Below, piece after piece: positions 16,212 through 24,407 of a stretch of 35,916 nucleotides of DNA. The DNA is taken from contig NZ_LN611421.1 in assembly GCF_000821245.2 (NCBI RefSeq), forward strand, positions 6,670-42,585, read 5' to 3'. Position 1 is the first letter of the stretch, and every line of letters starts with the position of its first letter. This stretch comes from Virgibacillus senegalensis (lineage in GTDB: Bacteria; Bacillota; Bacilli; Bacillales; Amphibacillaceae). The notes below the pieces were generated by a model. That model was not told where the DNA came from, did no database searches, and was given only the letters and a program-made list of their open reading frames with translations. A program made the position numbers and the translations under genes.

Positions 16212-16584
16212 AAAATGTCGCACTTCACTGTTCTTTAACTTGTTTGGCACTTGGTGTAACCAGGCAGCGGACGATTGGTTGTGGTGCCTTTAGGCGAAGC
16301 TGTTTTAGCATATCCAAAAGCAACAGTAATTGATGATTATTGCTAATAATTCACTTTAAAAATTAAGTACAAAAAAATCCGAACTGTCATTCGAATTTCA
16401 CTTCAAAATTCGAAGCAGTTCGGATTTACAATTAATAAATGTCATTTTAATAATAATATAATCTAACATTGAATTGGCGACGGATTTTATACCGACCTCT
16501 ATTATAGTAGCTTAGTTATCATTTTCTTGTTGTAGTACTTGCATGCATTCTGTTATAGAGTTTTTTACATCACGTAAATATTGC
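16212..16584. other. Lipoprotein-rsgA convergent gap
   Basis: Holds the long rsgA terminator. At about 16275-16350 one plus-strand frame reads GSGRLVVVPLGEAVLAYPK before a stop, preceded by a stop codon; it looks protein-like but is under 30 codons with no start, so it may be a gene remnant or chance. Nothing else is recognised. Confidence 0.4.
16371..16427 (-). terminator. Terminator of rsgA
   Basis: Long hairpin with two perfect stem sections: AAATCCGAACTG (16375-16386) with 16416-16427, and TTCGAATTT (16390-16398) with 16406-16414, separated by small internal bulges. On the minus strand it runs into seven Ts. On the plus strand the tail is not T-rich, so it serves mainly rsgA. Confidence 0.8.
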
Positions 16585-17631
16585 TTACCATGTCCCTTTT
16601 TTCAATCCTTCCATCTGCATCCTGGCTGCACGATGTGCTCCGTATTTTTCCTTCAAATCCAGGAATTTTGCTTCACGCTGCAATTTCACATAACTCTTAT
16701 AACGCTCAGCTGAAAGCTCGCCGGATTCAATCGCGTTTTGAATCGCACAACCGGGTTCTTGTTCATGCCGGCAGTCCCGGAACTTGCATTGTCCAGCCAG
16801 CCGTTCGACATCCTGGAAGGTCTCACCGGCAGCATCTTCCCCGGACCAAAGCTGCAGCTCCCGCATACCAGGCGTGTCGATAATCACGCCGCCTTCTGGA
16901 AGCAGGAACAACTCACGATGGGTTGTCGTATGGCGCCCTTTCGCATCGTCTTCTCTGATTGTTTGGGTTTTCTGTACTTCCTTGCCTAACAATCGATTAA
17001 TTAACGTTGATTTTCCGACACCGGATGAACCGAGCAAAGAAACCGTCCTCCCTTTGTGAAGAAAGTCTTTTAAGGATGCCAGGCCTTCTTCATGCAAAGC
17101 ATCAATCGCAAGCACCGGCAAGCCAAAGGCGATTTCTTCTACGGCCTGAACCTTTTCTTCCGTTTCCGCATCCTCGCACAAATCCCTTTTTGTCAATACA
17201 AACACAGGAGAAGCGCCGCTTTCATAAACTTGCATCAGATAACGTTCCATCCTTCGTAAATTGAAATCCTTGTTCAGTGCGTTGACCAGAAAGACGGTAT
17301 CGACATTTGCCGCCATCAGCTGCTCTTCCTGTTTTTCACCGGCAGCATGCCTTGATAACAAACTGCTCCTTTGCAACACCTTGTTGATAATACCCTTGTT
17401 TTCCCCGTCGACCGCCTGGAACAGCACCCAATCCCCGACACAAGGATAATCCCTTGTGTGCACTGCAAGATGATGAAACCTGCCGCTCAGCTGTGCCTGG
17501 AGTTCCCCTTCTTTCGTAAACAGTTTGTAAATACCATTGGTGGCCGTCGCGATCCGGCCTACTTGATCTTCCTTGCTGTCGTTTTGCTTTTCAAAAAAAT
17601 CATTGTATCCAAGTTCTTGTAAATTGTACAA
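16585..17631 (-). CDS. rsgA: RsgA-family ribosome small-subunit-dependent GTPase
   Basis: Circularly permuted GTPase that acts in late 30S maturation. An N-terminal OB fold (about 22-90) is followed by motifs in permuted order: TKRD (G4) 147-150, GSSGVGKST (G1) 201-209, HTTTHRE region (G2) and DTPGM (G3) 252-256. A zinc knuckle with C282, C287, H289 and C295 follows. The 348 residues are longer than the roughly 298 of B. subtilis RsgA, which lies beside prkC; this could be a second, divergent copy (RsgA2-like). The start is TTG at 17631, since the frame has no other start; AGGAGG is seven bases upstream but lies in a hairpin. No cotranscribed neighbour. Confidence 0.9.
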   Translation of the reverse strand: MYNLQELGYNDFFEKQNDSKEDQVGRIATATNGIYKLFTKEGELQAQLSGRFHHLAVHTRDYPCVGDWVLFQAVDGENKGIINKVLQRSSLLSRHAAGEKQEEQLMAANVDTVFLVNALNKDFNLRRMERYLMQVYESGASPVFVLTKRDLCEDAETEEKVQAVEEIAFGLPVLAIDALHEEGLASLKDFLHKGRTVSLLGSSGVGKSTLINRLLGKEVQKTQTIREDDAKGRHTTTHRELFLLPEGGVIIDTPGMRELQLWSGEDAAGETFQDVERLAGQCKFRDCRHEQEPGCAIQNAIESGELSAERYKSYVKLQREAKFLDLKEKYGAHRAARMQMEGLKKGTW

Positions 17632-17637
17632 ATGGAT

Positions 17638-17657
17638 TCCTCCTAATAATAGGAGGA
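17638..17657 (-). promoter_or_regulatory. Shine-Dalgarno-sequestering hairpin before rsgA
   Basis: On the minus strand TCCTCCTA (17657-17650), loop TTAT, TAGGAGGA (17645-17638) form a perfect 8-bp hairpin. The 3' arm is the rsgA ribosome binding site; the 5' arm is an anti-Shine-Dalgarno. The start codon is a weak TTG. When folded it should block initiation. Confidence 0.6.
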
Positions 17658-17663
17658 CATTGC

Positions 17664-17741
17664 CTAATAACCAGCTACATCCTCCTTGGTTGTTTGGCTG
17701 CTTGTTTTGGTCATTTGCTTGATTACCATGCTCATAAACAT
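17664..17741 (-). CDS. Possible 25-codon leader ORF of rsgA
   Basis: ATG at 17741, or in-frame ATG at 17735, preceded by AAAGGAG (spacing 4 or 10 bases), opens a frame beginning MFMSMVIKQM and ending EDVAGY, with TAG at 17664-17666. The stop is six bases before the hairpin that hides the rsgA ribosome site. A ribosome finishing this ORF would cover the hairpin's 5' arm and free the site. The peptide is polar, rich in T, S, K and Q, with no hydrophobic segment. Confidence 0.4.
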   Translation of the reverse strand: MFMSMVIKQMTKTSSQTTKEDVAGY

Positions 17742-17815
17742 CACGCTCCTTTATTTGGTAGTTGGTAGTTTACCACAAGAAGGCGAAAAATACCTCCGTC
17801 TTCCGCCCGAAAAAA

Positions 17816-17857
17816 TGAAAGCATATAATTTGGAAGGAAATGCTTTCATCGTATAAG
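17816..17857 (+). promoter_or_regulatory. Promoter with inverted repeat upstream of the DJ-1-like gene
   Basis: TTGGAA (17830-17835), 16-base spacer, TATAAG (17852-17857). A perfect 9-bp inverted repeat, TGAAAGCAT (17816-17824) and ATGCTTTCA (17840-17848), flanks the -35 and enters the spacer, suggesting repressor control. Confidence 0.45.
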
Positions 17858-17901
17858 ATGTAGCTGATTGTAAGATAGTACAAATATAGGAGGTATGCAT
17901 C

Positions 17902-18561
17902 ATGGCGAAAAAAGTATTAATGGTAGTAACAAATCATACAACCATCACGGATGATCATAAGACCGGGCTATGGCTTGAGGAATTTGCCGTTCCGTACTTG
18001 GTTTTCAAAGAAAAAGGATATGAAGTCAAAGTCACCAGTATTTCCGGTGGGGAAGTAGCCCTTGATCCAAATAGTATTGATGAAAAAAGTCCTGATTGGA
18101 CTGAGGCAGAAGCAGAATTAAAAGACACCATCAAGCTAAGCAAAGAAGATGCCGAAGGTTTTGATGCAATCTTTCTTCCAGGCGGACATGGTACCATGTT
18201 CGACTTTCCAAACAACGAAACCCTGCTATATGTCTTGCAGCAATTTGCTGAACAGGGCAAAATAATTGGTTCTGTTTGTCACGGTCCTGCCGGTCTGGTA
18301 AATGCCACCTATAAAGACGGCACACCGCTGGTAAAAGGAAAAAAAGTTTCCGCCTTTACCGATTCCGAAGAAATAGAAATGCAATTGGACCAGCATATGC
18401 CTTTCCTTCTGGAATCCAAGCTTCGTGAAAAAGGGGCCGTGTTTGAGTCGGCTGAAAACTGGACCGATCACTCTGTACGTGACGGCAATTTAGTGACAGG
18501 GCAAAACCCACAATCAAGTAAAAGCACGGCTGAAAAGGTCGTTGAAGCATTAGAAGATTAA
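17902..18561 (+). CDS. DJ-1/PfpI superfamily protein, Hsp31/glyoxalase III-like
   Basis: Probable cytosolic protein of the class I glutamine-amidotransferase-like fold, of the type acting as GSH-independent glyoxalase or deglycase against methylglyoxal, or as a stress chaperone. The nucleophile elbow is SVCHGPAG with Cys at 126 and adjacent His127; the partner Glu lies in TGLWLEEF (about 21-28), and LPGGHGTMFDF (92-102) forms the other wall. The 219 residues match the Hsp31-like class with its short insertion. The ATG follows AGGAGG by eight bases; a TATG three bases after AGGAGG is out of frame. Monocistronic, with a shared terminator. Confidence 0.88.
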   Translation: MAKKVLMVVTNHTTITDDHKTGLWLEEFAVPYLVFKEKGYEVKVTSISGGEVALDPNSIDEKSPDWTEAEAELKDTIKLSKEDAEGFDAIFLPGGHGTMFDFPNNETLLYVLQQFAEQGKIIGSVCHGPAGLVNATYKDGTPLVKGKKVSAFTDSEEIEMQLDQHMPFLLESKLREKGAVFESAENWTDHSVRDGNLVTGQNPQSSKSTAEKVVEALED

Positions 18562-18574
18562 TCTTCTGCACAAC

Positions 18575-18615
18575 AAAACAGCAGCCCCTGAACAGTTTCG
18601 GGGCTGCTGTTTTTT
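18575..18615. terminator. Shared terminator of the DJ-1-like gene and rqcP
   Basis: Stem CAGCAGCCCC (18579-18588) with GGGGCTGCTG (18600-18609), extended by A/T pairs, 11-base loop. Ts follow on the plus strand and the As before it give Ts on the minus strand, so it serves both convergent genes. It touches the rqcP stop codon. Confidence 0.88.
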
Positions 18616-18871
18616 AATTTACTGCTTCTTCTTTTTTGATGGTATAAAGTGATGCTGCCTCATCTTTTCTCACGACTTCCCGTAACGAATCAACTTGAAT
18701 GGTCAATAACTTTTGGCCGAACTGAATCGTCAGCTCGTCACCGACTGATACATTAGAAGATGCTTTAGCCTGATTGCCATTGATCGTAATTCTGCCCTGA
18801 TCGGCAACTTCCTTGGCTAAAGTACGGCGCTTGATCAACCTGGATATTTTTAAAAACTTATCTAATCGCAT
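18614..18871 (-). CDS. rqcP: S4-domain protein RqcP (YabO)
   Basis: Ribosome-associated quality-control factor that binds 50S with RqcH and drives alanine-tail elongation on stalled peptides; related to Hsp15. Almost all of its 85 residues form one S4 RNA-binding domain (MRLDKFLKISRLIKRR, then DQGRITINGNQAKASSNVSVGD). The length equals that of B. subtilis YabO (86). It follows yabN with 29 bases between. The ribosome site AAGGAAG is 12 bases from the ATG, rather far, so expression may depend on the yabN transcript. Confidence 0.93.
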   Translation of the reverse strand: MRLDKFLKISRLIKRRTLAKEVADQGRITINGNQAKASSNVSVGDELTIQFGQKLLTIQVDSLREVVRKDEAASLYTIKKEEAVN

Positions 18872-18900
18872 CTAGCTTCGTCACTTCCTTTAATATATAA

Positions 18901-20352
18901 TTATTCGATTTGCTTGGCTTCATTCCAATACTGATCCAGTTCTTCGAGACTCATATCTGCCATCTTCCTACCGCTCAATGCTGTTTGTTCTTCTATATAG
19001 GAAAACCTGTTGCGAAACTTATTATTGGTCCTGTTTAACGAAAGTTCGGGGTTGACTTTATAATAGCGGGCAAGATTCACAATAGCAAATAAGAAATCTC
19101 CGAATTCCTTTTCTATTTCCTCTTGCTCCCCCTGTTCAACTGCCTCCCGCCATTCATTTAATTCCTCATGCAGCTTTTGCCAAATAGGCTCGGCCTCTCC
19201 CCAATCAAATCCCACTTTTGCTGCTTTCTTCTGCAGCTCTTCTGCAGCCATGAGCTGCGGCAGTTCTTGAGGAATCTCACTCAACAAGGAAGATTCAGCC
19301 TGTTCCTGTTTCTCTTCCGCTTTAATCTTCTGCCAATTATCCATCACCTGTTCTGCAGTCTCGGCAGTGGCTTCTCCAAACACATGAGGATGCCGGCGGA
19401 TCATTTTATTGGTCAATGTACCTATTACGTCATCTATACTGAAAAATCCTTCATCTTCCCCGATTTGGCTGTGCAGCATTACTTGCAGCAGGACATCCCC
19501 GATTTCCTCGATCATCCCGTCATCATCTTCGGCATTTACCGCTTCAATGAACTCATAAGCTTCCTCCAGCAAATATTGCCGCAAGGATTGATGTGTTTGT
19601 TTCTTATCCCAAGGACATCCGTTTGGTCCTCTCAATTGTGCGATTACTTCCCTCAGTCGGAAAAACTGATGGTTTAATTCTGTATCCGCAGCAGGCGGCA
19701 CATAAACACTTGTCAGGTTGCTCAAGGTGGCGGATTGATCCAGCTCGACCAGCGGGATTGTCACAAGTTTTTCCTGATTGCTTCCTGCCGCCTCCACGAT
19801 TGTGACAGGATGTTCCGGAGAAAGGTCTTCCAGTAACGTCAGCTTGACTTCGGATGCAACAAAAGCGTCATACACCTGACAAAAGACTAAATGGTGGCGG
19901 TATTCCAATTCATTTCGTTTAAAAGAGGTGGCATCGACAAACTGAAACCCATCGATTGGGTCGATCCGTAATGCTGTAAATAGTGCGTCCAAGTAGCTTT
20001 GGCCACCCATCACTGTCACATCGAGCTTGTCGTTATCCAGCAGTAACTGAACTGTTTTTTCCGCTAGCATCGGATGGCCCGGAACCGCATAGATCACATC
20101 CCGTTCTCCAGCAGCATTAGCGAGATAATCGGCTATTTCCTGATAAACAGAAGAAAAATCCTGGTTTTTTTCGTACACTTCATCAAAAGAAGTAAAAGAG
20201 ACACCTTCCTGTCTCAAACTATCGATCACCGGATGGTCAAGGGTCCGCACATAGATTTTCTCCTGTTTGTTCAACAGTTTACGGTAAATTCCCAAGGGAA
20301 GTTGATTGATATCGCCTGCACCCAATCCTATGATTTCCATCTTATTTGCCAT
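18901..20352 (-). CDS. yabN: Tetrapyrrole methylase-like / MazG NTP pyrophosphohydrolase fusion
   Basis: Two-domain protein. Residues 1-220 resemble SAM-dependent tetrapyrrole methylases (IGLGAGDINQLPLG at the start, YAVPGHPMLAEKTV near 88-101). Residues 240-480 are MazG, with the metal motif EEAYEFIEAV...EEIGDVLLQVMLHSQ (about 268-296) repeated in weaker form near 395-420 (LNEWREAV...EKEFGDFLFAIVN). MazG hydrolyses NTPs, probably removing non-canonical nucleotides; the methylase half has no proven substrate. 483 residues, close to B. subtilis YabN (489). The ATG follows AAAGGAGG and overlaps the yabM stop by 11 bases. Confidence 0.93.
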   Translation of the reverse strand: MANKMEIIGLGAGDINQLPLGIYRKLLNKQEKIYVRTLDHPVIDSLRQEGVSFTSFDEVYEKNQDFSSVYQEIADYLANAAGERDVIYAVPGHPMLAEKTVQLLLDNDKLDVTVMGGQSYLDALFTALRIDPIDGFQFVDATSFKRNELEYRHHLVFCQVYDAFVASEVKLTLLEDLSPEHPVTIVEAAGSNQEKLVTIPLVELDQSATLSNLTSVYVPPAADTELNHQFFRLREVIAQLRGPNGCPWDKKQTHQSLRQYLLEEAYEFIEAVNAEDDDGMIEEIGDVLLQVMLHSQIGEDEGFFSIDDVIGTLTNKMIRRHPHVFGEATAETAEQVMDNWQKIKAEEKQEQAESSLLSEIPQELPQLMAAEELQKKAAKVGFDWGEAEPIWQKLHEELNEWREAVEQGEQEEIEKEFGDFLFAIVNLARYYKVNPELSLNRTNNKFRNRFSYIEEQTALSGRKMADMSLEELDQYWNEAKQIE

Positions 20353-21946
20353 TTTTGTTTCCTCCTTTATTTAAGCCGGCCAAATAGCTGCCAAACGGAA
20401 GTGCTTCCAGTTCGTTATCGGTAAAAGCACGCAGCTTAATCAGCAAGAAGACATAGATTGCAGCCCCTCCGAAACAAGCAATCAATGTATATGCTACATA
20501 ATCTATTCGTGGCCCGGCAAGAACCAATTTCCCCAGGCTTCTATCCAAACCATAAAGAAAAATGAGCATTCCGGCAAGTGAGATGACAAGAGAACGCCAT
20601 CTGAATTGTAACAAGCTTAAATGTGGAATCCTCTGCTTCAGCCGAGCAACATTTAACAATAAAATAACCATAACTGCCGCCACGGTGGCAACAGCACTTC
20701 CGGCAATCCCCCACACCGGGACAAGCAATTCATTCAAAATGCCTTTACAGATCATACCGGTCACGACGAAAACGGCCGTCCAGCGGAAGTCACCCAGCCC
20801 CTGCAGGATAGAGGACAGAGTCAAGGCAAGGGAGGTAAACAAGATAGACAGCGCTAAAATTTGCAGGCTCCCCGTCCCTGCGTCATCTTCAAATAATAGG
20901 ATATTAGCATAAGGGAAAATCGCCATCAATCCTATGGCTGCTCCTGTCGATAAAATGAAACTGAATTTCCATGCGCTTTTCACATGTTCTGTCAATTCGA
21001 CAGGGCGTTCGTTTAACTGCCTCCTCGTTACAGTTGGCACAAGCGCCAATGCAAGCGATGAGCCGAGAACTGTTCCCAGCTGGACTAACGGCTGCCCCCG
21101 GTCAAAAACACCTTTCCACTCCATTGCCTGCTGGCGCGTCATTCCAAATTCTATTAAGTTGGGTACGAGAGTAAATGCATCGGCAAATTGAATCAACAAA
21201 AACATCATATAATTCAGGCAGATAAACATGCCATAAAGTAAAATGGTTCGTATATATTTTTTCCAAGGGATAGAATAACCAGGACGATCCCTATACCAGG
21301 GTCGATCTCGGGTAAACATCACGGCTAACACAAATACAGCAGCACAAGCACCCAGCAAGGATCCTGCCGCTGCTCCAGAACCAACCTCATATAAATCCCG
21401 GCCTTCATGCACCATCACTAACGATACGACTAATATAACCGACACTCTTACCACCTGTTCCACCACCTGTGAAACTGCTGTCGGCTTCATATTGTTCAGC
21501 CCCTGAAATATCCCTCTGCAGATAGAAGAAAACGGCACGAACAAAAAAGGTAAAGAGGCGGCCCGCAACGGTCCTGTGAGTTGGTTATCCCCCATGGCCT
21601 TTGCGATTAGCGGGGCTAAACCAAACAACACGCCAAACAAGAGCATATTGATCGTAATTAACAACCCCGTGACAGGCATATAAAAAGAACGGAAGGAAAG
21701 CCGGAGACCACGCTCTCGTTCTTCCGCTACCAACTTGGAGATGGCTGCCGGGAATCCATATAGCGACAACATGAAAGCTGTTCCTAAAAAAGGATATATT
21801 TGCTGGTAAATATAAAATCCAACATCCCCGGTTATATTTTGTAAAGGAATACGGTAGCCCACGCTCAGTATTTTGCTGATTACTCCCGCTGCAGTAAGCA
21901 GGAGAGCTCCTTTAAACATTTGCTTGGTATGTTTTATTTCATCCAT
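20342..21946 (-). CDS. yabM: Polysaccharide/lipid flippase-like protein, SpoVB/MurJ superfamily
   Basis: Integral membrane protein with about 14 helices of the MOP exporter superfamily, related to SpoVB and to lipid II flippases; probably moves a cell-wall lipid intermediate. Typical start FKGALLLTAAGVISKILSVG, then the FLGTAFMLSLYGFPAAISKL motif in helix 2. The frame opens at 21988, but the ATG at 21946 has GGAAGG seven bases upstream and gives 534 residues, near the B. subtilis length (532). The extra 14 residues are unlike the family, and the likely promoter leaves no room for a ribosome site before the first ATG. yabN follows with overlap. Confidence 0.88.
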   Translation of the reverse strand: MDEIKHTKQMFKGALLLTAAGVISKILSVGYRIPLQNITGDVGFYIYQQIYPFLGTAFMLSLYGFPAAISKLVAEERERGLRLSFRSFYMPVTGLLITINMLLFGVLFGLAPLIAKAMGDNQLTGPLRAASLPFLFVPFSSICRGIFQGLNNMKPTAVSQVVEQVVRVSVILVVSLVMVHEGRDLYEVGSGAAAGSLLGACAAVFVLAVMFTRDRPWYRDRPGYSIPWKKYIRTILLYGMFICLNYMMFLLIQFADAFTLVPNLIEFGMTRQQAMEWKGVFDRGQPLVQLGTVLGSSLALALVPTVTRRQLNERPVELTEHVKSAWKFSFILSTGAAIGLMAIFPYANILLFEDDAGTGSLQILALSILFTSLALTLSSILQGLGDFRWTAVFVVTGMICKGILNELLVPVWGIAGSAVATVAAVMVILLLNVARLKQRIPHLSLLQFRWRSLVISLAGMLIFLYGLDRSLGKLVLAGPRIDYVAYTLIACFGGAAIYVFLLIKLRAFTDNELEALPFGSYLAGLNKGGNKNGK

Positions 21947-22004
21947 TTTTTCGCCTTCCGTATCAAATATTATGACTGGATACTTCATAGGAAATTCCTC
22001 TGCT

Positions 22005-22013
22005 ATTATAGCA
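22005..22013 (-). promoter_or_regulatory. Extended -10 promoter of yabM
   Basis: Minus strand TGCTATAAT (22013-22005): a TGn extended -10 with exact TATAAT. No good -35 is visible. The start point would fall near 21998, inside the ribosome site of the ATG at 21988 and well placed for the ATG at 21946. Confidence 0.4.
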
Positions 22014-22142
22014 CAGCGTTACCTCCCCATATTACTGGCCAAGCACCGCCTTTTATTCGTTAAGAAAATCCATGAAATGTTATCCTTCTTTGGGTAAGAG
22101 CCAGGCTGTCAACCCATATCCGTTTACGGCAACATACAAAGA

Positions 22143-22173
22143 AGGCTCCACCCCGGTATCCGAGGTAGAGCCT
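22143..22173 (-). terminator. Terminator of ptsG
   Basis: Fourteen-bp stem with two G-U pairs and a 3-base loop. It begins 13 bases after the ptsG stop; minus-strand sequence after it is TTCTTTG, a moderate T tract. Confidence 0.75.
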
Positions 22174-22186
22174 ATCGCAATGTACC

Positions 22187-24229
22187 TTACTGAATCGTTA
22201 CGATATCTTTATCTTGTGCATTCACTTTTCCGGAAGCCTTCACGGTAACTTCCTGGCCTTCTTCCAGGTTTGTAAAGACGACAGGGGTAATCGTGGATGC
22301 CGCATGTTCTCCGATATAATCCAAATCAACTTCCATCAATGGCTGGCCTTGTTCTACAAAGTCACCCTCTTGGACTTTGGCTTCAAATCCTTCTCCTTTT
22401 AGCTTGACGGTATCAATACCAATATGAATAAGGATTTCTGTACCATTATCAGCCTGCAAACCAATTGCATGCTTCGTAGGGAATACATTCAATACCTTTC
22501 CGTTAACCGGTGATACAATCGTTCCTTGATCAGGCTTAATCGCAAAACCGTCTCCCATCATTTTACCGGAGAATACCTGGTCGGGTACATCCATAATCGG
22601 CAGGATTTCCCCGCTTAACGGGCTGGCAAATTCCAGGTTGTTCAAATCAACAGGCGCTTCTTCCGCGTCTTTTGCTTTATCAACGATTTGTGAAACGTCC
22701 TCTTTCGATCTCGGTGTTTTACCATCCATAATATCTTGCATCTGACCACGCAAGCTGTCGGAAACTGGTCCAAAGATCGCCTGGATGTTATTGCCTACTT
22801 CCATCACACCAGATGCGCCAAGCTTCTTCAGTCTGTTTTTATCTACATTATTTTTATCGTCAACACTAACCCGCAGACGTGTTATACAAGCGTCCAAGTG
22901 GGTAATGTTTTCTTTTCCGCCCATGGCAGAAAGGATTTCGTAAGGAAGATCGCTGATTTCTTCTCCATCATCTTCATCAGCAGCCTCATCTTCCCGTCCC
23001 GGAGTCGCCAGGTTAAACTTAAGAATCGCCCAGCGGAATCCAAAGTAATAAATAACCGCCAGAACCAAACCGACGATGATGACCCACCACCAAGCTGTTT
23101 TATTTTGCATGACACCAAACAAAATAAAATCGATCAATCCGCCGGAAAAGGTCATTCCTATTTTTACATCGAGTAATTGCATCGTCATAAACGACAGTCC
23201 TGCAAAAATCGTATGGATACCGAATAAAACAGGTGCTACGAATAAGAAAGAGAATTCTAATGGTTCGGTAATACCAGTCAGGAAAGACGTCAATGCTGCA
23301 GATCCCATAATACCTGCTACAACTTTCTTACGTTCCGGTTTAGCTGTATGGTAAATCGCCAATGCAGCAGCCGGAAGGCCGAACATCATGAACGGGAATT
23401 TACCAACCATGAACGTTCCTGCTGTAAACTCGTCGACACCATCTTTAAGTTGCTCAAAGAAGATAGTTTGGTCCCCACGGACAATATCTCCTGCCGCGTT
23501 AGTGTAAGAACCGAATTCAAACCAGAACGGCGAATAAAAAATGTGATGCAGACCGAACGGAATCAAGGCCCTTTCAATGACCCCGAATACAAATGCAGAT
23601 AACGTTCTGTTTGTTTCCAGCATAAAATGCGAGAGCGCATTAAGTCCGGTTTGGGCGTACGGCCAAATGAATAACATGATGATACCCAAAATCAAAGCTG
23701 AAAAGGCGGTGATAATCGGCACAAACCGCTTTCCGGCAAAGAAACCTAAAAACTGCGGAAGCTGGATATTGAAAAACTTTTTATACAGATAGGATGCTAA
23801 TAAACCAACGATTATCCCCCCGAACACACCGGTTTGGAGTGTCGGTGTACCAAGTACCATGGCATAAGCAGGATTCTCCTGTGCCATTTCCGGTGTTACA
23901 TCGCCAAAAACACCCATTGTGACATTCATGATTAAATATCCAATGATTGCTGCTAGTCCGGCTACACCATCTCCGCCGGCCAGTCCGATGGCTACCCCCA
24001 CCGCAAAGAGTAACGGCAAGTTATCGAAAACGACACCGCCCGCCTCGGCCATAACAGCCAAAACTTCTTGTACCCATGGAGTACCAAAGAAAGGAACTTT
24101 ATCTACAAAGGTATCTTGGGCAAAGCTTGTCCCAAAAGCAAGCAAAATACCTGCTGCCGGAAGCAACGCAACCGGAAGCATTAGCGCTTTACCGACTTTT
24201 TGCAAAGTACCAAAAGCATTTTTGAACAT
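22187..24229 (-). CDS. ptsG: PTS glucose-specific EIICBA component
   Basis: Imports and phosphorylates glucose. The fused domains, in order, are EIIC membrane channel (about 1-400, ten or so helices), EIIB (about 425-505) with phospho-cysteine C448 in [10 protein letters not shown], a linker, and EIIA (about 535-680) with phospho-histidine H602 in [10 protein letters not shown]. Glucose specificity is inferred from the close match to PtsG and from the adjacent glcT and RAT. 680 residues; B. subtilis 699. The ATG follows AGGAGGTAG. It is controlled by antitermination at the leader between glcT and ptsG. In B. subtilis glcT-ptsG lie elsewhere, so the pair is relocated into the spoVT-yabM interval here. 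Confidence 0.97.
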   Translation of the reverse strand: MFKNAFGTLQKVGKALMLPVALLPAAGILLAFGTSFAQDTFVDKVPFFGTPWVQEVLAVMAEAGGVVFDNLPLLFAVGVAIGLAGGDGVAGLAAIIGYLIMNVTMGVFGDVTPEMAQENPAYAMVLGTPTLQTGVFGGIIVGLLASYLYKKFFNIQLPQFLGFFAGKRFVPIITAFSALILGIIMLFIWPYAQTGLNALSHFMLETNRTLSAFVFGVIERALIPFGLHHIFYSPFWFEFGSYTNAAGDIVRGDQTIFFEQLKDGVDEFTAGTFMVGKFPFMMFGLPAAALAIYHTAKPERKKVVAGIMGSAALTSFLTGITEPLEFSFLFVAPVLFGIHTIFAGLSFMTMQLLDVKIGMTFSGGLIDFILFGVMQNKTAWWWVIIVGLVLAVIYYFGFRWAILKFNLATPGREDEAADEDDGEEISDLPYEILSAMGGKENITHLDACITRLRVSVDDKNNVDKNRLKKLGASGVMEVGNNIQAIFGPVSDSLRGQMQDIMDGKTPRSKEDVSQIVDKAKDAEEAPVDLNNLEFASPLSGEILPIMDVPDQVFSGKMMGDGFAIKPDQGTIVSPVNGKVLNVFPTKHAIGLQADNGTEILIHIGIDTVKLKGEGFEAKVQEGDFVEQGQPLMEVDLDYIGEHAASTITPVVFTNLEEGQEVTVKASGKVNAQDKDIVTIQ

Positions 24230-24272
24230 AATACTACCTCCTAAACATAATAATTATGGAAAACCAATCTAT

Positions 24273-24288
24273 CCTAAAACGTTTTCAG
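24273..24288 (-). promoter_or_regulatory. cre-like palindrome in the ptsG leader
   Basis: CTGAAAACGTTTTAGG on the minus strand resembles the CcpA site WTGNNARCGNWWWCAW, with an exact AAAACGTTTT core and mismatch at the distal CA. It lies between the terminator and the ptsG start, where CcpA could act as a roadblock. It may be a simple AT-rich palindrome. Confidence 0.25.
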
Positions 24289-24296
24289 AAAGACAA

Positions 24297-24404
24297 ACAA
24301 AAAAGGCATGAGTATGCAGATACAGGTTAAAAGGGTAGACGTATCCCTTATCGTAACCTGAAAATCTCTTCATACTCATGCCTGATCGAATCAGTAACAC
24401 GTAA
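24297..24404 (-). promoter_or_regulatory. GlcT-responsive RAT antiterminator and terminator of ptsG
   Basis: On the minus strand, right after the glcT stop, ACGTGTTACTGATTCGATCA and the following GGCATGAGT (about 24375-24403) form the ribonucleic antiterminator I recognise from ptsG/glcA leaders, with hairpin CTGAT-TCG-ATCAG. Its 3' part overlaps the terminator arm AGGCATGAGTATG (24383-24371), which pairs perfectly over 13 bp with 24304-24316, followed by TTTTTT. GlcT bound to RAT blocks terminator folding when glucose is present. The two arms are 54 bases apart and enclose a second hairpin (CAGGTTA/TAACCTG with inner AGGG/CCCT), which is unusual. Confidence 0.9.
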
Positions 24405-24407
24405 TGA

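Noticed and set aside
16275-16350. Protein-like 26-codon fragment after the lipoprotein gene
   Set aside because: Too short, no start codon or ribosome site, and no family recognised; kept only as a note on the gap.
19168-19677. Plus-strand ORF of 169 codons within yabN
   Set aside because: Antisense to the conserved MazG domain; no start signal.
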